A stretch of DNA of 64,000 nt from Streptomyces sp. Ag109_O5-1 (GTDB lineage Bacteria > Actinomycetota > Actinomycetes > Streptomycetales > Streptomycetaceae), in NCBI RefSeq assembly GCF_003814875.1, contig NZ_RKQF01000001.1, positions 4,588,001 to 4,652,000 on the forward strand, written 5' to 3'. The notes beneath the pieces were generated by a model. That model searched no databases and was not told the DNA's origin. It saw only the letters and a list, made by a program, of their open reading frames with translations. The translations under genes were made by a program, and so were the position numbers. Positions 15,431 to 23,846 of the stretch are shown piece after piece. Numbering within the stretch: the stretch's first letter is position 1; the number at the start of each line of letters is the position of its first letter.

Positions 15431-16375
15431 CTATACGTCGATTCGGCTCAGGCGGCGGATGAGGACGAAGCCGACGACGTACAGGCCGAAGGCGATGAGC
15501 ACCGCCGCCTGGCCGAGCGCGGAGCCCGTCATGCGGTCCAGCGTGCCGTCCTTGACCCCGTTCATCAGGAACAGGGCGCCGATGCCCAGTGCCGGGACGG
15601 CGTACGACGTCATCGTCACCTGGGAGAGCTGGGTGCGGATCTCGCGGCGGGTCTCCTTGCGTTCCTCCAGGGTCTCGGTGAGGTTGCGCAGGGCCGACAC
15701 CACCTGGCCGCCCGCCCGGTTGGAGAGGACGAGCGTGGTGACCAGGACGACCAGTTCGCGGGACGGGAGGCGTTCGGCCAGCTCGCCCAGCGCGTCGTCC
15801 ATGGAGTGGCCGATCGCCAACTGGTCGGCGACCTTGGCGAGTTCCTCGCCCGCCGGGGCCTCCAGCTCCTCCGCCGCCATGCCGATCGCGGTGCGCAGGG
15901 CGAGGCCGGCGTGGGTGGCGTTGGCCAGGATGCGGGCGAGTTCGGGGAGTTGGCCGATGAACCGCTCGATGCGTTTCTGCCGCTGCCAGTTGAGGAACTG
16001 GACGGCGGCGAAGACGCCGAGGAGGCCTGCGATCGGGCCGAAGAAGGGGGCCAGGGCGGCCTGGCCGATGAGCCAGAGGGCGACGACGGTCGCCAGCATG
16101 TAGACGAAGAACTCGCCAGGGGTGACGTCCAGGCCCGTTGCCGCCAGGCGGAGTTCGAGACGGCGGCCGAGTGACGTGCGCCGCAGCCGGCGGTCCAGGT
16201 CGCGGAAGCGGCGGCGCCGGCCGGACAGCGGGACCTGGCCCGTGTAGGAGAGGCGGTCCACCAGGGCGGCGCGCTGGGCCCGGCCGGAGGCGTAGGTGTG
16301 CAGGCCCACCACGGCCAGCAGGCAGGCCAGCAGGGTGACTCCGGTGGTGAGGCCGACGAGGTCGTGGAGGGACAT
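15431..16375 (-). CDS. tadB: TadB-like type II/IV secretion inner-membrane protein
   Basis: A 314-residue T2SSF-family platform protein, partner of TadC. Diagnostic parts are QLPELARILANATHAGLALRTAI and NRAGGQVVSALRNLTETLEERKETRREI. Transmembrane segments lie near residues 5-25, 90-125, 260-275 and 285-305. ATG at 16375; the gene begins 3 nt after the ATPase stop, so translation is probably coupled. It anchors the ATPase at the membrane, by family knowledge. Confidence 0.9.
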   Translation of the reverse strand: MSLHDLVGLTTGVTLLACLLAVVGLHTYASGRAQRAALVDRLSYTGQVPLSGRRRRFRDLDRRLRRTSLGRRLELRLAATGLDVTPGEFFVYMLATVVALWLIGQAALAPFFGPIAGLLGVFAAVQFLNWQRQKRIERFIGQLPELARILANATHAGLALRTAIGMAAEELEAPAGEELAKVADQLAIGHSMDDALGELAERLPSRELVVLVTTLVLSNRAGGQVVSALRNLTETLEERKETRREIRTQLSQVTMTSYAVPALGIGALFLMNGVKDGTLDRMTGSALGQAAVLIAFGLYVVGFVLIRRLSRIDV

Positions 16376-16378
16376 GGT

Positions 16379-17716
16379 CTACCTCGCTTCTCGGGTGGTG
16401 AGCTGGTGCAGGTGCTCGGCGACGCCGAACGCCTGCGGGATCGGCTGGCTTGCCATGTAGAGGCGGTCGGCGGTGCGGCGCGGGAGCGGGAAGTACCGGA
16501 AGTCGCCGTAGACCCGGCCGTCGTGGGTCATGGGCTGGGCGTCGAAGCGGGCCACGGTCGCCAGCCGGTACGGCTCGCTGCCGTGGCTGTCCAGCATCGC
16601 GATCTCGGTGATCCGGCGGGCGCCGTCGCCGAACCGGGTGAGCTGGACGATCACCTCGACCGCGCTGTTGATCTGGTCGTGCAGGGCAACGAAGGGGACC
16701 TCGACGTCGGACATGGAGGCCAGGGTCTGGAGGCGGGTCAGGGCGTCCTCGGCGCTGTTGGCGTGGACGGTGGCGAGAGAGCCGTCGTGGCCCGTGGACA
16801 TGGCCTGGAGCATGTCGAGGGACTCGCCGCCGCGGACCTCACCGACCACGATCCGGTCGGGACGCATGCGCAGCGAGTTGCGGACCAGGTCGCGGATGGT
16901 GACCTGGCCCTTGCCCTCGACGTTCGACGGGCGGGACTCCAGTCGGACCACGTGCGACTGCTGGAGCTGGAGTTCGGCGGAGTCCTCGATGGTGATGATG
17001 CGTTCGTGGGCGGGGATGAGGCCCGAGAGTGCGTTCAGGAGGGTCGTCTTCCCGGTGCCGGTGGCTCCCGAGACGATGATGTTGAACTTCGCCTGCACCA
17101 GGCCCGCCAGCAGGAACACCATGTGCTCGTCGAGCGAGCCGAAGCCGATCAGCTCCTGGAGGGTGAAGGAGCGCGGGAAGCGGCGGATGGTGAGGATCGG
17201 GCCGGTGAGCGAGAGCGGCGGGATGATGACGTTGACGCGTTCGCCGGAGGGAAGGCGGGCGTCGACCATCGGGTTCGACTCGTCCACGCGGCGGTTGACC
17301 GTCGAGACGATCCGTTCGATGGTCTGCATCAGCTGGTCGGAGGAGACGAAGCGCAGCGGCAACTGCTCCACCCGTCCGCCGCGTTCGACGAAGATCGCGT
17401 CGGGGCCGTTCACCATGATTTCCGTGATCGACGCGTCTTCGAGGAGCGGCTCCAGGATGCCGAGGCCCAGCGCCTCGTCGACGACCCGGCGGATCAGCTG
17501 GGAGCGTTCGGCGGTCGACAGGACCGGGCCCTCGCGGCTGATGATGTGGCCGAGGACGCGTTCGAGCCGCGCCCGGCGCTCGGCGGCGGCCAGCGCGCTC
17601 ATCTCCGCGAGGTCGATCTCCTCCAGGAGCTTGGCGCGGTAGGAGGAGACCAGGTGGCCGTCCTCGCCCCGGCTGCCGGTCTCCTCGGGGGAGTTGATAC
17701 GTGCCCGCAGGCTCAT
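16379..17716 (-). CDS. tadA: TadA/CpaF-type pilus assembly ATPase
   Basis: A 445-residue hexameric secretion ATPase that powers Flp pilin assembly at the cytoplasmic face. Walker A GATGTGKT is at residues 217-224, an Asp box follows in IITIEDSAELQL, and the Walker B/His-box region RPDRIVVGEVRGGESLDMLQAMSTGHDG is intact. The N-terminal domain (ITEIMVNGPDAIFVERGG) matches CpaF. The ATG at 17716 has a GAGG-containing leader. It begins 31 nt after the TadE gene. No key residue is missing, so the motor should be functional. Confidence 0.95.
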   Translation of the reverse strand: MSLRARINSPEETGSRGEDGHLVSSYRAKLLEEIDLAEMSALAAAERRARLERVLGHIISREGPVLSTAERSQLIRRVVDEALGLGILEPLLEDASITEIMVNGPDAIFVERGGRVEQLPLRFVSSDQLMQTIERIVSTVNRRVDESNPMVDARLPSGERVNVIIPPLSLTGPILTIRRFPRSFTLQELIGFGSLDEHMVFLLAGLVQAKFNIIVSGATGTGKTTLLNALSGLIPAHERIITIEDSAELQLQQSHVVRLESRPSNVEGKGQVTIRDLVRNSLRMRPDRIVVGEVRGGESLDMLQAMSTGHDGSLATVHANSAEDALTRLQTLASMSDVEVPFVALHDQINSAVEVIVQLTRFGDGARRITEIAMLDSHGSEPYRLATVARFDAQPMTHDGRVYGDFRYFPLPRRTADRLYMASQPIPQAFGVAEHLHQLTTREAR

Positions 17717-17747
17717 GTTGCCGTGCTCCTCTTTCAGTGCTCGACGT

Positions 17748-18098
17748 TCAGTGGTCGACGGGCATCGTGGCGGACTTGGTGGCGTTGCCCAGGTCCCAGA
17801 CGATCTTGGGGATGTGGACCGTGGCGGTCACGGTGACCGAGTCGCCGCCGCCGGAGGAGGCACAGCTGACGTCGATCCCGCTGCTGACCGCGCTCGCGCA
17901 GGCCGCGCCGACGTCCTCCTGCAGCGAGGCGGCCCGGGCCCCCGCCCGTGCCGCGGTCCCGGCCTGCTCGGCGGCGTAGGCGACGGCGCCGAGCTGGATG
18001 CCGGCCAGGGCGACGATGAGGAGGACGGGGATGAAGCCGAGGTACTCGACGGCGACCTGGCCGCGGTCGCGGGTGTGCCGGCGGCAGCGGGGGGACAT
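17748..18098 (-). CDS. TadE-like pseudopilin 1
   Basis: A 116-residue exported minor pilin-like protein with processing region RGQVAVEYLGFIPVLLIVALAGIQL (residues about 12-36). An alanine-rich helix and a beta-rich tail with two Cys (AACASAV, DVSCASS) follow. ATG at 18098, one base after the stop of the next TadE gene, so the two are coupled. TadE proteins are minor components of Flp pili processed by the same peptidase; no peptidase gene is seen in this window. Confidence 0.82.
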   Translation of the reverse strand: MSPRCRRHTRDRGQVAVEYLGFIPVLLIVALAGIQLGAVAYAAEQAGTAARAGARAASLQEDVGAACASAVSSGIDVSCASSGGGDSVTVTATVHIPKIVWDLGNATKSATMPVDH

Positions 18099-18099
18099 C

Positions 18100-18579
18100 T
18101 CAGTGCTTCACCTCCTCCACCGTGCCGGCGTGGCCGTGCACGGTGACGGGGAAGTCGATGGTGCCGGGGAAGAGGACCGGGACGCGCAGGGAGACGTCCG
18201 CGGTCACCGTGCCGGTGCCGCCGCAGTCGTCCACGGACGCGCCCTGCCGCCAGGCGCTGGAGAGATCCTCCAGGGCGGCCTTCTGGCAGGCGGCGAAGCG
18301 CTCGCCCCGGGGGACGGCCGTGCCCGCCCGTACGCCCTCGTCGGCGGCGTTTCCGGCGAGGGTGAAGGCGTAGCCGACGAGGACCGCCTGCCAGACCAGG
18401 ACGAGGGTCAGGATGATGATCGGGGTCATGCCGAGGAGTTCTATGGAGACCTGTCCGCGGTCGCGGGGGAGGGTGGCGGCGGGTCGGTGATCGTCTGCGG
18501 GCCGGTGGGGGCTGGTCGCGCAGTTCCCCGCGCCCCCATGGGGCGCTGTCCTGCGGGGCGCTTCAAAGACGCGCCTCAC
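18100..18579 (-). CDS. TadE-like pseudopilin 2 with abnormal 5' end
   Basis: The C-terminal 115 or so residues are a normal TadE protein: RGQVSIELLGMTPIIILTLVLVWQAVLVGYAF, then a domain with two Cys (FAACQ, DDCGG). No ATG, GTG or TTG lies between the hydrophobic segment and a dispersed intergenic repeat (18507-18537). The first available start is a GTG at 18579, which would make translation pass through the repeat (159 residues). No good ribosome site precedes it. The natural start was probably displaced when the repeat and adjacent minisatellite arose. The true start is uncertain; the coding core is secure. Confidence 0.65.
   Translation of the reverse strand: MRRVFEAPRRTAPHGGAGNCATSPHRPADDHRPAATLPRDRGQVSIELLGMTPIIILTLVLVWQAVLVGYAFTLAGNAADEGVRAGTAVPRGERFAACQKAALEDLSSAWRQGASVDDCGGTGTVTADVSLRVPVLFPGTIDFPVTVHGHAGTVEEVKH
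18507..18537 (-). repeat. Dispersed Streptomyces intergenic repeat, copy 2 (overlaps tadE 5' end)
   Basis: The core ggtcgcgcagttccccgc with the flanking gcccccatggggc inverted repeat is shared with 732-768. Here it lies within the only reading frame available for the second TadE protein. Confidence 0.75.
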
Positions 18580-18630
18580 TGAAGCGCGCCCAAGGCGCGC
18601 GGGGAAGTGCGCGCTCAGCCCCCACGCACC

Positions 18631-18801
18631 CGCACCCGACCGACGACCCGCCGATCCCGAGCCCGCACCCGACCGACGACCCGGCAGCCCCGAACCCGCA
18701 CCCGACCGACGACCCGACAGCCCCGAACCCGCACCCGACCGACGACCCGACAGCCACCCCGAGCCCGCATCCGACCGACGGCCCGACAGCCACCCCGAGC
18801 C
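18631..18801. repeat. 33/36-bp minisatellite, five tandem copies
   Basis: Units begin with cgcacccgaccgacgacccg at 18631, 18664, 18697 and 18730, with a variant at 18766. The first three are 33 bp and the last two 36 bp. All lengths are multiples of three, but no credible protein uses the array. It separates the TadZ/CpaE stop (18816) from tadE inside one operon. Confidence 0.85.
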
Positions 18802-18815
18802 CGCCCTCCCGCGCC

Positions 18816-20072
18816 TCACGGCAGCTCCTTCCGCCGTCTGAACCCCACCGCGGCCCGCTCCCCGCCCCGCGCCCGTCGCGTCGGTGCCGGACGGCCCTCC
18901 CCCGTCCGCACCAGCCCCAGCTCCCCGGCCAGCCCCCACAGCGCCTGCTTCACCGTGCTTCTGGAGTCCAGCTCGTGCATCCGGCCGGCGTCCACCGAGG
19001 CCTGGAGTTCCTTGAAGTTGGCCGGGATCGCCGTGCCCGCCAGTGCCGTGCCGGTGATCCGCTGGATCAGCGCCGGCTGGATCTCGGTGGCACGCGTGTA
19101 CCGGTTGACCACCACCGTCGTCTCCTCGGCCTTGCGGATCTGCAGCCGGTCCCACATCCGAACGGTGCGCTTCGCCGCGCGTACGGCGACGACGTCCGGC
19201 GTGGTCACCAGGAGCGCCAGGTCCGCGGTCTCCACGGCCGCCGCGCCCGCTCCGCTGAGCTGGGCGCCGCAGTCGACGATCACCATCTCGTGGCGGGAGC
19301 GCAGGGCGCTGAGGATCTGGCGGGCGGCGCGGTCGGTGACCTCCTCGCCGCGTTCGCCTTCGGCCGGGGCGAGGAGCAGCGCCAGTCCGGAGTCATGGCG
19401 GAAGACGGCCTCGGCCATCACCCGCGGGGAGATGTCGTTGACCGCGGCGAGGTCGGCGACCGAGCGGCGGAACTGGACGTCCAGGTAGGAGGCGACGTCG
19501 CCGGTCTGGAGGTCGAGGTCGACGAGGGCGGTGGAGTGGCCGGAGGCCTGCGCGGCGAGGGCGAGCTGGACGGCGACCAGGGTCGCGCCGGTGCCGCCCT
19601 TCGCACCGCTCACGGTGACGACGGTGCCGCCGACTCCGGCGAACACGTCGGCCCCGTGGCCGAGATGGCGTCGTACGCCCGTGGACCACTGGGCGACCGC
19701 CTGCACGCGGCCGGCCAGCTCCTCGTAGCTCAGCGGGAGCCCGACCAGGCCGCGGGCGCCGGAGTCCATCGCGGCGGCGAACAGGCCGGGGCTGGTGTCG
19801 GTGGTGACGAGGACGACGCCCACGGCGGGGAAGCGGAGCGCGACCTCGCGGATCAGTTCCAGCGCCGGGACGGGGCCGATGCGTTCGTGGACGACGACGA
19901 CCTCGGGGAGTTCGTCGACGGAGTCGGCGGCGAACCGGGCGAGCATGTCGACGAGTTGGGTGGAGTCGACGACGGGCGGCAGCGGCTCGGCGTCGGGGAG
20001 CTGGCTGAGCAGGGAGACGAGGGAGCGGACGGCGTCCGCGTCACCGACGGCGGGGAGGATCCTGATGGGCAT
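18816..20072 (-). CDS. TadZ/CpaE-like ATPase
   Basis: A 418-residue pilus-locus localisation ATPase. Residues 1-130 form an atypical receiver-like domain. The ParA/MinD-type ATPase follows with deviant Walker A SGAKGGTGATLVA, Walker A' region TALVDLDLQTGDVASYL and Walker B MVIVDCGAQLSG. The C-terminus is a basic, low-complexity tail (TRRARGGERAAVGFRRRKE). ATG at 20072. Members place the Tad machine at specific sites in the cell and resemble the septum-site regulator Ssd of actinobacteria. It lies 12 nt downstream of the CpaB gene. Confidence 0.9.
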   Translation of the reverse strand: MPIRILPAVGDADAVRSLVSLLSQLPDAEPLPPVVDSTQLVDMLARFAADSVDELPEVVVVHERIGPVPALELIREVALRFPAVGVVLVTTDTSPGLFAAAMDSGARGLVGLPLSYEELAGRVQAVAQWSTGVRRHLGHGADVFAGVGGTVVTVSGAKGGTGATLVAVQLALAAQASGHSTALVDLDLQTGDVASYLDVQFRRSVADLAAVNDISPRVMAEAVFRHDSGLALLLAPAEGERGEEVTDRAARQILSALRSRHEMVIVDCGAQLSGAGAAAVETADLALLVTTPDVVAVRAAKRTVRMWDRLQIRKAEETTVVVNRYTRATEIQPALIQRITGTALAGTAIPANFKELQASVDAGRMHELDSRSTVKQALWGLAGELGLVRTGEGRPAPTRRARGGERAAVGFRRRKELP

Positions 20073-20084
20073 GCGAGGCGCCTC

Positions 20085-20786
20085 TCACTTGTCCGTCGCG
20101 AGTTCGTACGTACGGTCCTTGTCCGGCACGGTGGTCGTCGTGCCGGGCGCGACCAGGGCGAGCCGGACCCGCTGGGCGAAGGACTCCGCGTAGGTGAGGC
20201 GCTGGGCGTCGAGCGTGGACAGCGCGAAGGTGATGGGGACGGCGTCGGTGGGCTGCTGGTTCTTGTTGTCCGGTTCCAGCGAGGTGAGTTCGCCGACGTC
20301 CAGGACCCGGGCGTTGGTCACGATGATCTTCGACTGGTCGGGGTCGCTGGACTGCTTGCCCTGGAAGGTGGCGTAGACGTTGACCAGCGAGCCCGGGGTG
20401 ATCTTGCCGGCGACCCCGGTGGCCGCGTCGATCATGATCGCGACCTCCTGCTGGCCCGGCTTGAGCGCGGGCTGGTCGACGATCATGTCGGACTGGAGCA
20501 GCGAGCCCTTCTTCAGCGTGGTGACCGCGATCTTGCCCTGGATCCCGGCGAGGTCGGTGACCGCGTTGGGGGACAGCCACCGCTGGGGCATCGAGATCTT
20601 CTTGAACTGGCCCGAGTTCAGGGTCGTGTAGGGCGCCACGTCGGAGCGGAGTTCGTAGGCGGTGACCTCGGGGCCGACCTTGGACTTCACGTCGTCGATG
20701 ACGGAGAGCACGCCGGCGAACGCGCCGAGCGCGCAGATCACCGACAGGATCAGGAGTATCACGCCGCGGCGCTGACGGGAGTTCAT
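20085..20786 (-). CDS. CpaB/RcpC-like SAF-domain pilus assembly protein
   Basis: A 233-residue protein with one N-terminal transmembrane segment (residues 8-30) and an SAF/RcpC domain. LKKGSLLQSDMIVD and GKITPGSLVNVYATFQGK match the family, in which Flp-pilus assembly proteins sit outside the membrane. The ATG at 20786 (MNSRQRRG) is chosen because it begins at the charged anchor; another ATG 18 nt upstream is possible. It is followed by the CpaE gene after 12 nt and preceded by a zinc-ribbon protein gene. Confidence 0.85.
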   Translation of the reverse strand: MNSRQRRGVILLILSVICALGAFAGVLSVIDDVKSKVGPEVTAYELRSDVAPYTTLNSGQFKKISMPQRWLSPNAVTDLAGIQGKIAVTTLKKGSLLQSDMIVDQPALKPGQQEVAIMIDAATGVAGKITPGSLVNVYATFQGKQSSDPDQSKIIVTNARVLDVGELTSLEPDNKNQQPTDAVPITFALSTLDAQRLTYAESFAQRVRLALVAPGTTTTVPDKDRTYELATDK

Positions 20787-20880
20787 GGGACCGTGCGACC
20801 TCATCGGGGAAGCGGGCAAGTGGGGGATACCGTGCGGTGGTCGGAGCGACCGGCCCGAGGGCGGCCGCCGCCCTCGGACG

Positions 20881-21810
20881 TCAGGCCGGCGTGCGCTGTT
20901 CCAGTGCGCGGGGCGGCGGCGGGTCGTACCCGGGCGGGGTGGCGGAGCAGAAGACGCAGCGGTCGCCGATGACGTCGATGCCACACCAGTGACAGCTGGT
21001 CTGCCGTACGGAGGTGACCAGTTGGTAGAGGACCGAGAGGTCGGCGAGATAGCTGGTGAACTCGATCAGCCGGCCGGTCCCCCACCACTCGGACGACTCG
21101 GCCGGCAGCGGGGTCTCGCGCAGCCCGTGCGCGCCCCAGGACTTGGTGAGGCCGCCGATCCAGTCCGACTGCAACTGCCCCTTGGCGAGCAGCATCCAGG
21201 TGCCGAACTCGGGGCCGTTCAGCACGGCCTCCGGGCCGATCCGGACCAGCTGCGGCTCGGGGTGGGCGACGACGCCGAACTGGGTGCCGGGCATCCAGGA
21301 CTTGGCGTGCGCCTTGAGGGTGATCGGGACGCGGTCCAGCTTGGCGACGGAGCCGAGGACCGCGCCGGAGTGGATGTAGTGGGTGAGCAGCCGGCCGGCC
21401 GACGCGAGCACACCGGGACTGAGGTCGCAGGAGGCCAGCTGGCGCAGCTGCCGGGTCAGGACGGCGATACCGAGGGGCGGCAGGCCGGGGCGGAACAGCG
21501 CGATCCGGTCGCTCTCCAGCAGCGAACGGAGCGTGTACAGGCGCCGGATCACGGGCTCCGGTACGGCGCCCGAGCACACGACGATCACATGTCCGTGCTG
21601 TTCGATGAGGGCCACGAACTCGGCGAGGGTCTGTTCGAGGGGCCGCTGGTCCAGGTCCCGGAGCACGACCGCGGGCATGGTCCGCTCGTCCTGCGCCGGC
21701 AGCGCCATGTCGGCGCTGGTCACGGCAATGGCAGTTGGCACGCGCAGCTCCCCGCTCTTCACACCCCGGCGGCCCACCGGTGTTACTCCAATGAGCCGGG
21801 ACGACTTCAT
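20881..21810 (-). CDS. Tad-locus protein with C-terminal zinc ribbon (hypothetical)
   Basis: A 309-residue cytoplasmic protein. Near the C-terminus, TSCHWCGIDVIGDRCVFCSA places four Cys as two CxxC pairs 10 residues apart, a zinc-ribbon arrangement. The N-terminal part has alternating strands (VIVVCSGAVPEPVIRRLY) reminiscent of a Rossmann-like or ADP-ribosyl-type fold, but I do not recognise it. ATG at 21810. It is the first gene of the tad cluster, 94 nt upstream of cpaB. Function unknown; by position it may be a regulator of pilus production. Confidence 0.75.
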   Translation of the reverse strand: MKSSRLIGVTPVGRRGVKSGELRVPTAIAVTSADMALPAQDERTMPAVVLRDLDQRPLEQTLAEFVALIEQHGHVIVVCSGAVPEPVIRRLYTLRSLLESDRIALFRPGLPPLGIAVLTRQLRQLASCDLSPGVLASAGRLLTHYIHSGAVLGSVAKLDRVPITLKAHAKSWMPGTQFGVVAHPEPQLVRIGPEAVLNGPEFGTWMLLAKGQLQSDWIGGLTKSWGAHGLRETPLPAESSEWWGTGRLIEFTSYLADLSVLYQLVTSVRQTSCHWCGIDVIGDRCVFCSATPPGYDPPPPRALEQRTPA

Positions 21811-22009
21811 TGCGTGACTACCTCAGCACTGTATCCACGCCTCTGTGACCGGAGAACAGCGTTTGTGTAGCTGTCTGGGATCCGTGACCGCACAAGTGCC
21901 GCCAAATCGGGACAGGTTGAGCATATGACCGAGGCCAGTTCCGGCCGTCCCCTTCCCGTTTCCGGTCCCCCTCACTCCACCCCGCACCCCCTCCCCCGTT
22001 CGCGGAATT

Positions 22010-22047
22010 TGGTCTGGACCTATTGACAGCTGAATTGGTCTGGACCA
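22010..22047 (+). promoter_or_regulatory. Two DasR-like operators in the chitinase promoter
   Basis: The palindromic 12-mers TGGTCTGGACCT (22010-22021) and TGGTCTGGACCA (22036-22047) are 26 bp apart, with a TTGACA -35-like box (22023-22028) between them. The known DasR responsive element of Streptomyces chitinase genes is TGGTCTAGACCA, differing at one central base. The second copy ends 11 nt before the start codon, so binding would block transcription. Confidence 0.8.
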
Positions 22048-22058
22048 CCTTGATTGTC

Positions 22059-23783
22059 ATGCCCAGACTCATCCCCCGACTGGCGTCCCCCCACACCGGA
22101 CGGCGACGCATCCGAACCTGGTCGGCCGTGGCCACCCTCGCCACGGCCCTCGCGATGGCGGGCCTCGCCGCCTCCCCCGCCTCCGCCGCCGACGTCAACA
22201 ACGCGAAGAACCCCGGCTTCGAGTCGGGTCTGAGCAACTGGACCTGCTCCGCGGGCAGCGGTACGACGGTCTCCTCCCCCGTCCACTCCGGCGCCGCCGC
22301 GCTGAAGGCGACCCCGGCCGGGCAGGACTACGCCCAGTGCAGCCAGACGGTGGCGGTGAAGGCCAACTCGACGTACACGCTGAGCGCGTGGGTACAGGGC
22401 TCCTACACCTACCTCGGTGTGACCGGCACCGGCACCACGGACGTGTCGACCTGGACCCCGAACACGTCCTGGACACAGCTGTCGACGACCTTCACCACCG
22501 GTTCCTCGACCACCTCGGTGACGGTCTGGACCCACGGCTGGTACGGCCAGGCCGCCTACTACGCCGACGACTTCTCGGTCTACGGCCCCGACGGCGGTGG
22601 CGGCTCCGACCCGGCCCCGACCGTCCCGGCGACCCCGGCCGGCCTCGCGGTCTCCGGCACGACGTCCTCCTCCGCCTCCCTCTCCTGGGGCGCGGTGTCC
22701 GGCGCGACCGGCTACAACGTCTACCAGAACGGCACCAAGGTCGCGGCGGTCACCGGCGCCTCGGCCACGGTCACCGGGCTCGCGGCCTCGACGTCGTACT
22801 CCTTCCAGGTCACCGCGACCAACTCGGCGGGTGAGTCGGCGAAGTCGACGGCGGTGACGGCGACGACCACCGCGACCGGCACGGGTGGCGGCGGCTCCCT
22901 GCCCAAGCACGCGGTGACGGGCTACTGGCAGAACTTCAACAACGGCGCCACCGTCCAGAAGATCTCGGACGTGCCGTCCTCGTACGACATCATCGCCGTC
23001 GCCTTCGCGGACGCGACCAGCACACCCGGCGCGGTGAGCTTCACCCTCGACTCCTCCGGGCTCGGCGGGTACACGGTCGACCAGTTCAAGGCCGACATCA
23101 AGGCCAAGCAGGCGGCCGGCAAGAAGGTCATCATCTCGATCGGCGGCCAGAACGGCACGATCTCGGTGAGCGACTCGGCGTCCGCGACGAACTTCGCCAA
23201 CTCCGTCTATTCGCTGATGCAGACGTACGGCTTCGACGGCGTCGACATCGATCTGGAGAACGGCATCAACGCCACGTACATGAGCCAGGCGCTGCGCTCG
23301 CTGTCGGCCAAGGCGGGCTCGTCGCTGATCATCACGATGGCCCCGCAGACGATCGACATGCAGTCGACGTCCAACGGGTACTTCCAGACGGCCCTGAACA
23401 TCAAGGACATCCTCACCATCGTCAACATGCAGTACTACAACAGCGGTTCGATGCTGGGCTGCGACGGCAAGGTGTACAGCCAGGGCTCGGTGGACTTCCT
23501 CACCGCGCTGGCCTGCATCCAGCTGCAGGGCGGTCTGGCCCCGTCCCAGGTGGGCCTCGGCCTGCCGGCGTCGACCAGTGCGGCGGGCAGCGGGTATGTC
23601 TCCCCGACCGTGGTGAACAACGCCCTGGACTGCCTGGCCAAGGGCATCAACTGCGGCTCGTTCAAGCCGTCGACGACCTACCCCGGCCTGCGGGGTGCGA
23701 TGACCTGGTCGACGAACTGGGACGCGGCCGCCGGGAACGCCTGGTCGTCCTCGGTGGGCGCCCACGTCCACGCCCTGCCGTAA
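22059..23783 (+). CDS. Secreted family 18 chitinase with CBM and fibronectin III domains
   Basis: A 574-residue extracellular enzyme that hydrolyses chitin to N-acetylglucosamine oligomers. Signal peptide 1-43, with arginine-rich start and ASPASA cleavage site. A beta-sandwich carbohydrate-binding module lies at about 46-175 (NPGFESGLSNW, ADDFSVYG), a fibronectin type III domain at about 187-272, and the GH18 catalytic domain at about 284-574 with DGVDIDLE and catalytic Glu400. The ATG at 22059 begins the signal peptide. Two DasR-like sites just upstream indicate GlcNAc/DasR control. A convergent terminator follows. Confidence 0.95.
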   Translation: MPRLIPRLASPHTGRRRIRTWSAVATLATALAMAGLAASPASAADVNNAKNPGFESGLSNWTCSAGSGTTVSSPVHSGAAALKATPAGQDYAQCSQTVAVKANSTYTLSAWVQGSYTYLGVTGTGTTDVSTWTPNTSWTQLSTTFTTGSSTTSVTVWTHGWYGQAAYYADDFSVYGPDGGGGSDPAPTVPATPAGLAVSGTTSSSASLSWGAVSGATGYNVYQNGTKVAAVTGASATVTGLAASTSYSFQVTATNSAGESAKSTAVTATTTATGTGGGGSLPKHAVTGYWQNFNNGATVQKISDVPSSYDIIAVAFADATSTPGAVSFTLDSSGLGGYTVDQFKADIKAKQAAGKKVIISIGGQNGTISVSDSASATNFANSVYSLMQTYGFDGVDIDLENGINATYMSQALRSLSAKAGSSLIITMAPQTIDMQSTSNGYFQTALNIKDILTIVNMQYYNSGSMLGCDGKVYSQGSVDFLTALACIQLQGGLAPSQVGLGLPASTSAAGSGYVSPTVVNNALDCLAKGINCGSFKPSTTYPGLRGAMTWSTNWDAAAGNAWSSSVGAHVHALP

Positions 23784-23792
23784 CCCGTGGAT

Positions 23793-23825
23793 GGGTCCCG
23801 GCGGCCGGGCAGGCCGCCGGGACCC
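23793..23825. terminator. Bidirectional terminator hairpin
   Basis: A perfect 14-bp stem (23793-23806 with 23812-23825) around a 5-nt loop lies between the chitinase stop and the convergent ATP-binding protein gene. There is no T tract, as is common in Streptomyces. Confidence 0.75.
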
Positions 23826-23846
23826 GGGCGGGCTGTGGGGCGGGCG

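Noticed and set aside
16298..17836. Long plus-strand open frame of 512 codons over the tad genes
   Set aside because: Exact antisense of tadA and its flanks; composition is Asp/Gly/Val-rich shadow typical of high-GC opposite strands, while the minus strand has all ATPase motifs.
18563..18793. 76-residue Gly/Ser/Cys-rich minus-strand ORF over the 33/36-bp repeat
   Set aside because: It is only the minisatellite translated; poor ribosome site, no homology known to me, and other frames are equally open.
22020..23771. Minus-strand 583-codon frame opposite the chitinase
   Set aside because: Arg/Gly/Val-rich antisense shadow with no domain; the plus strand encodes a complete chitinase.
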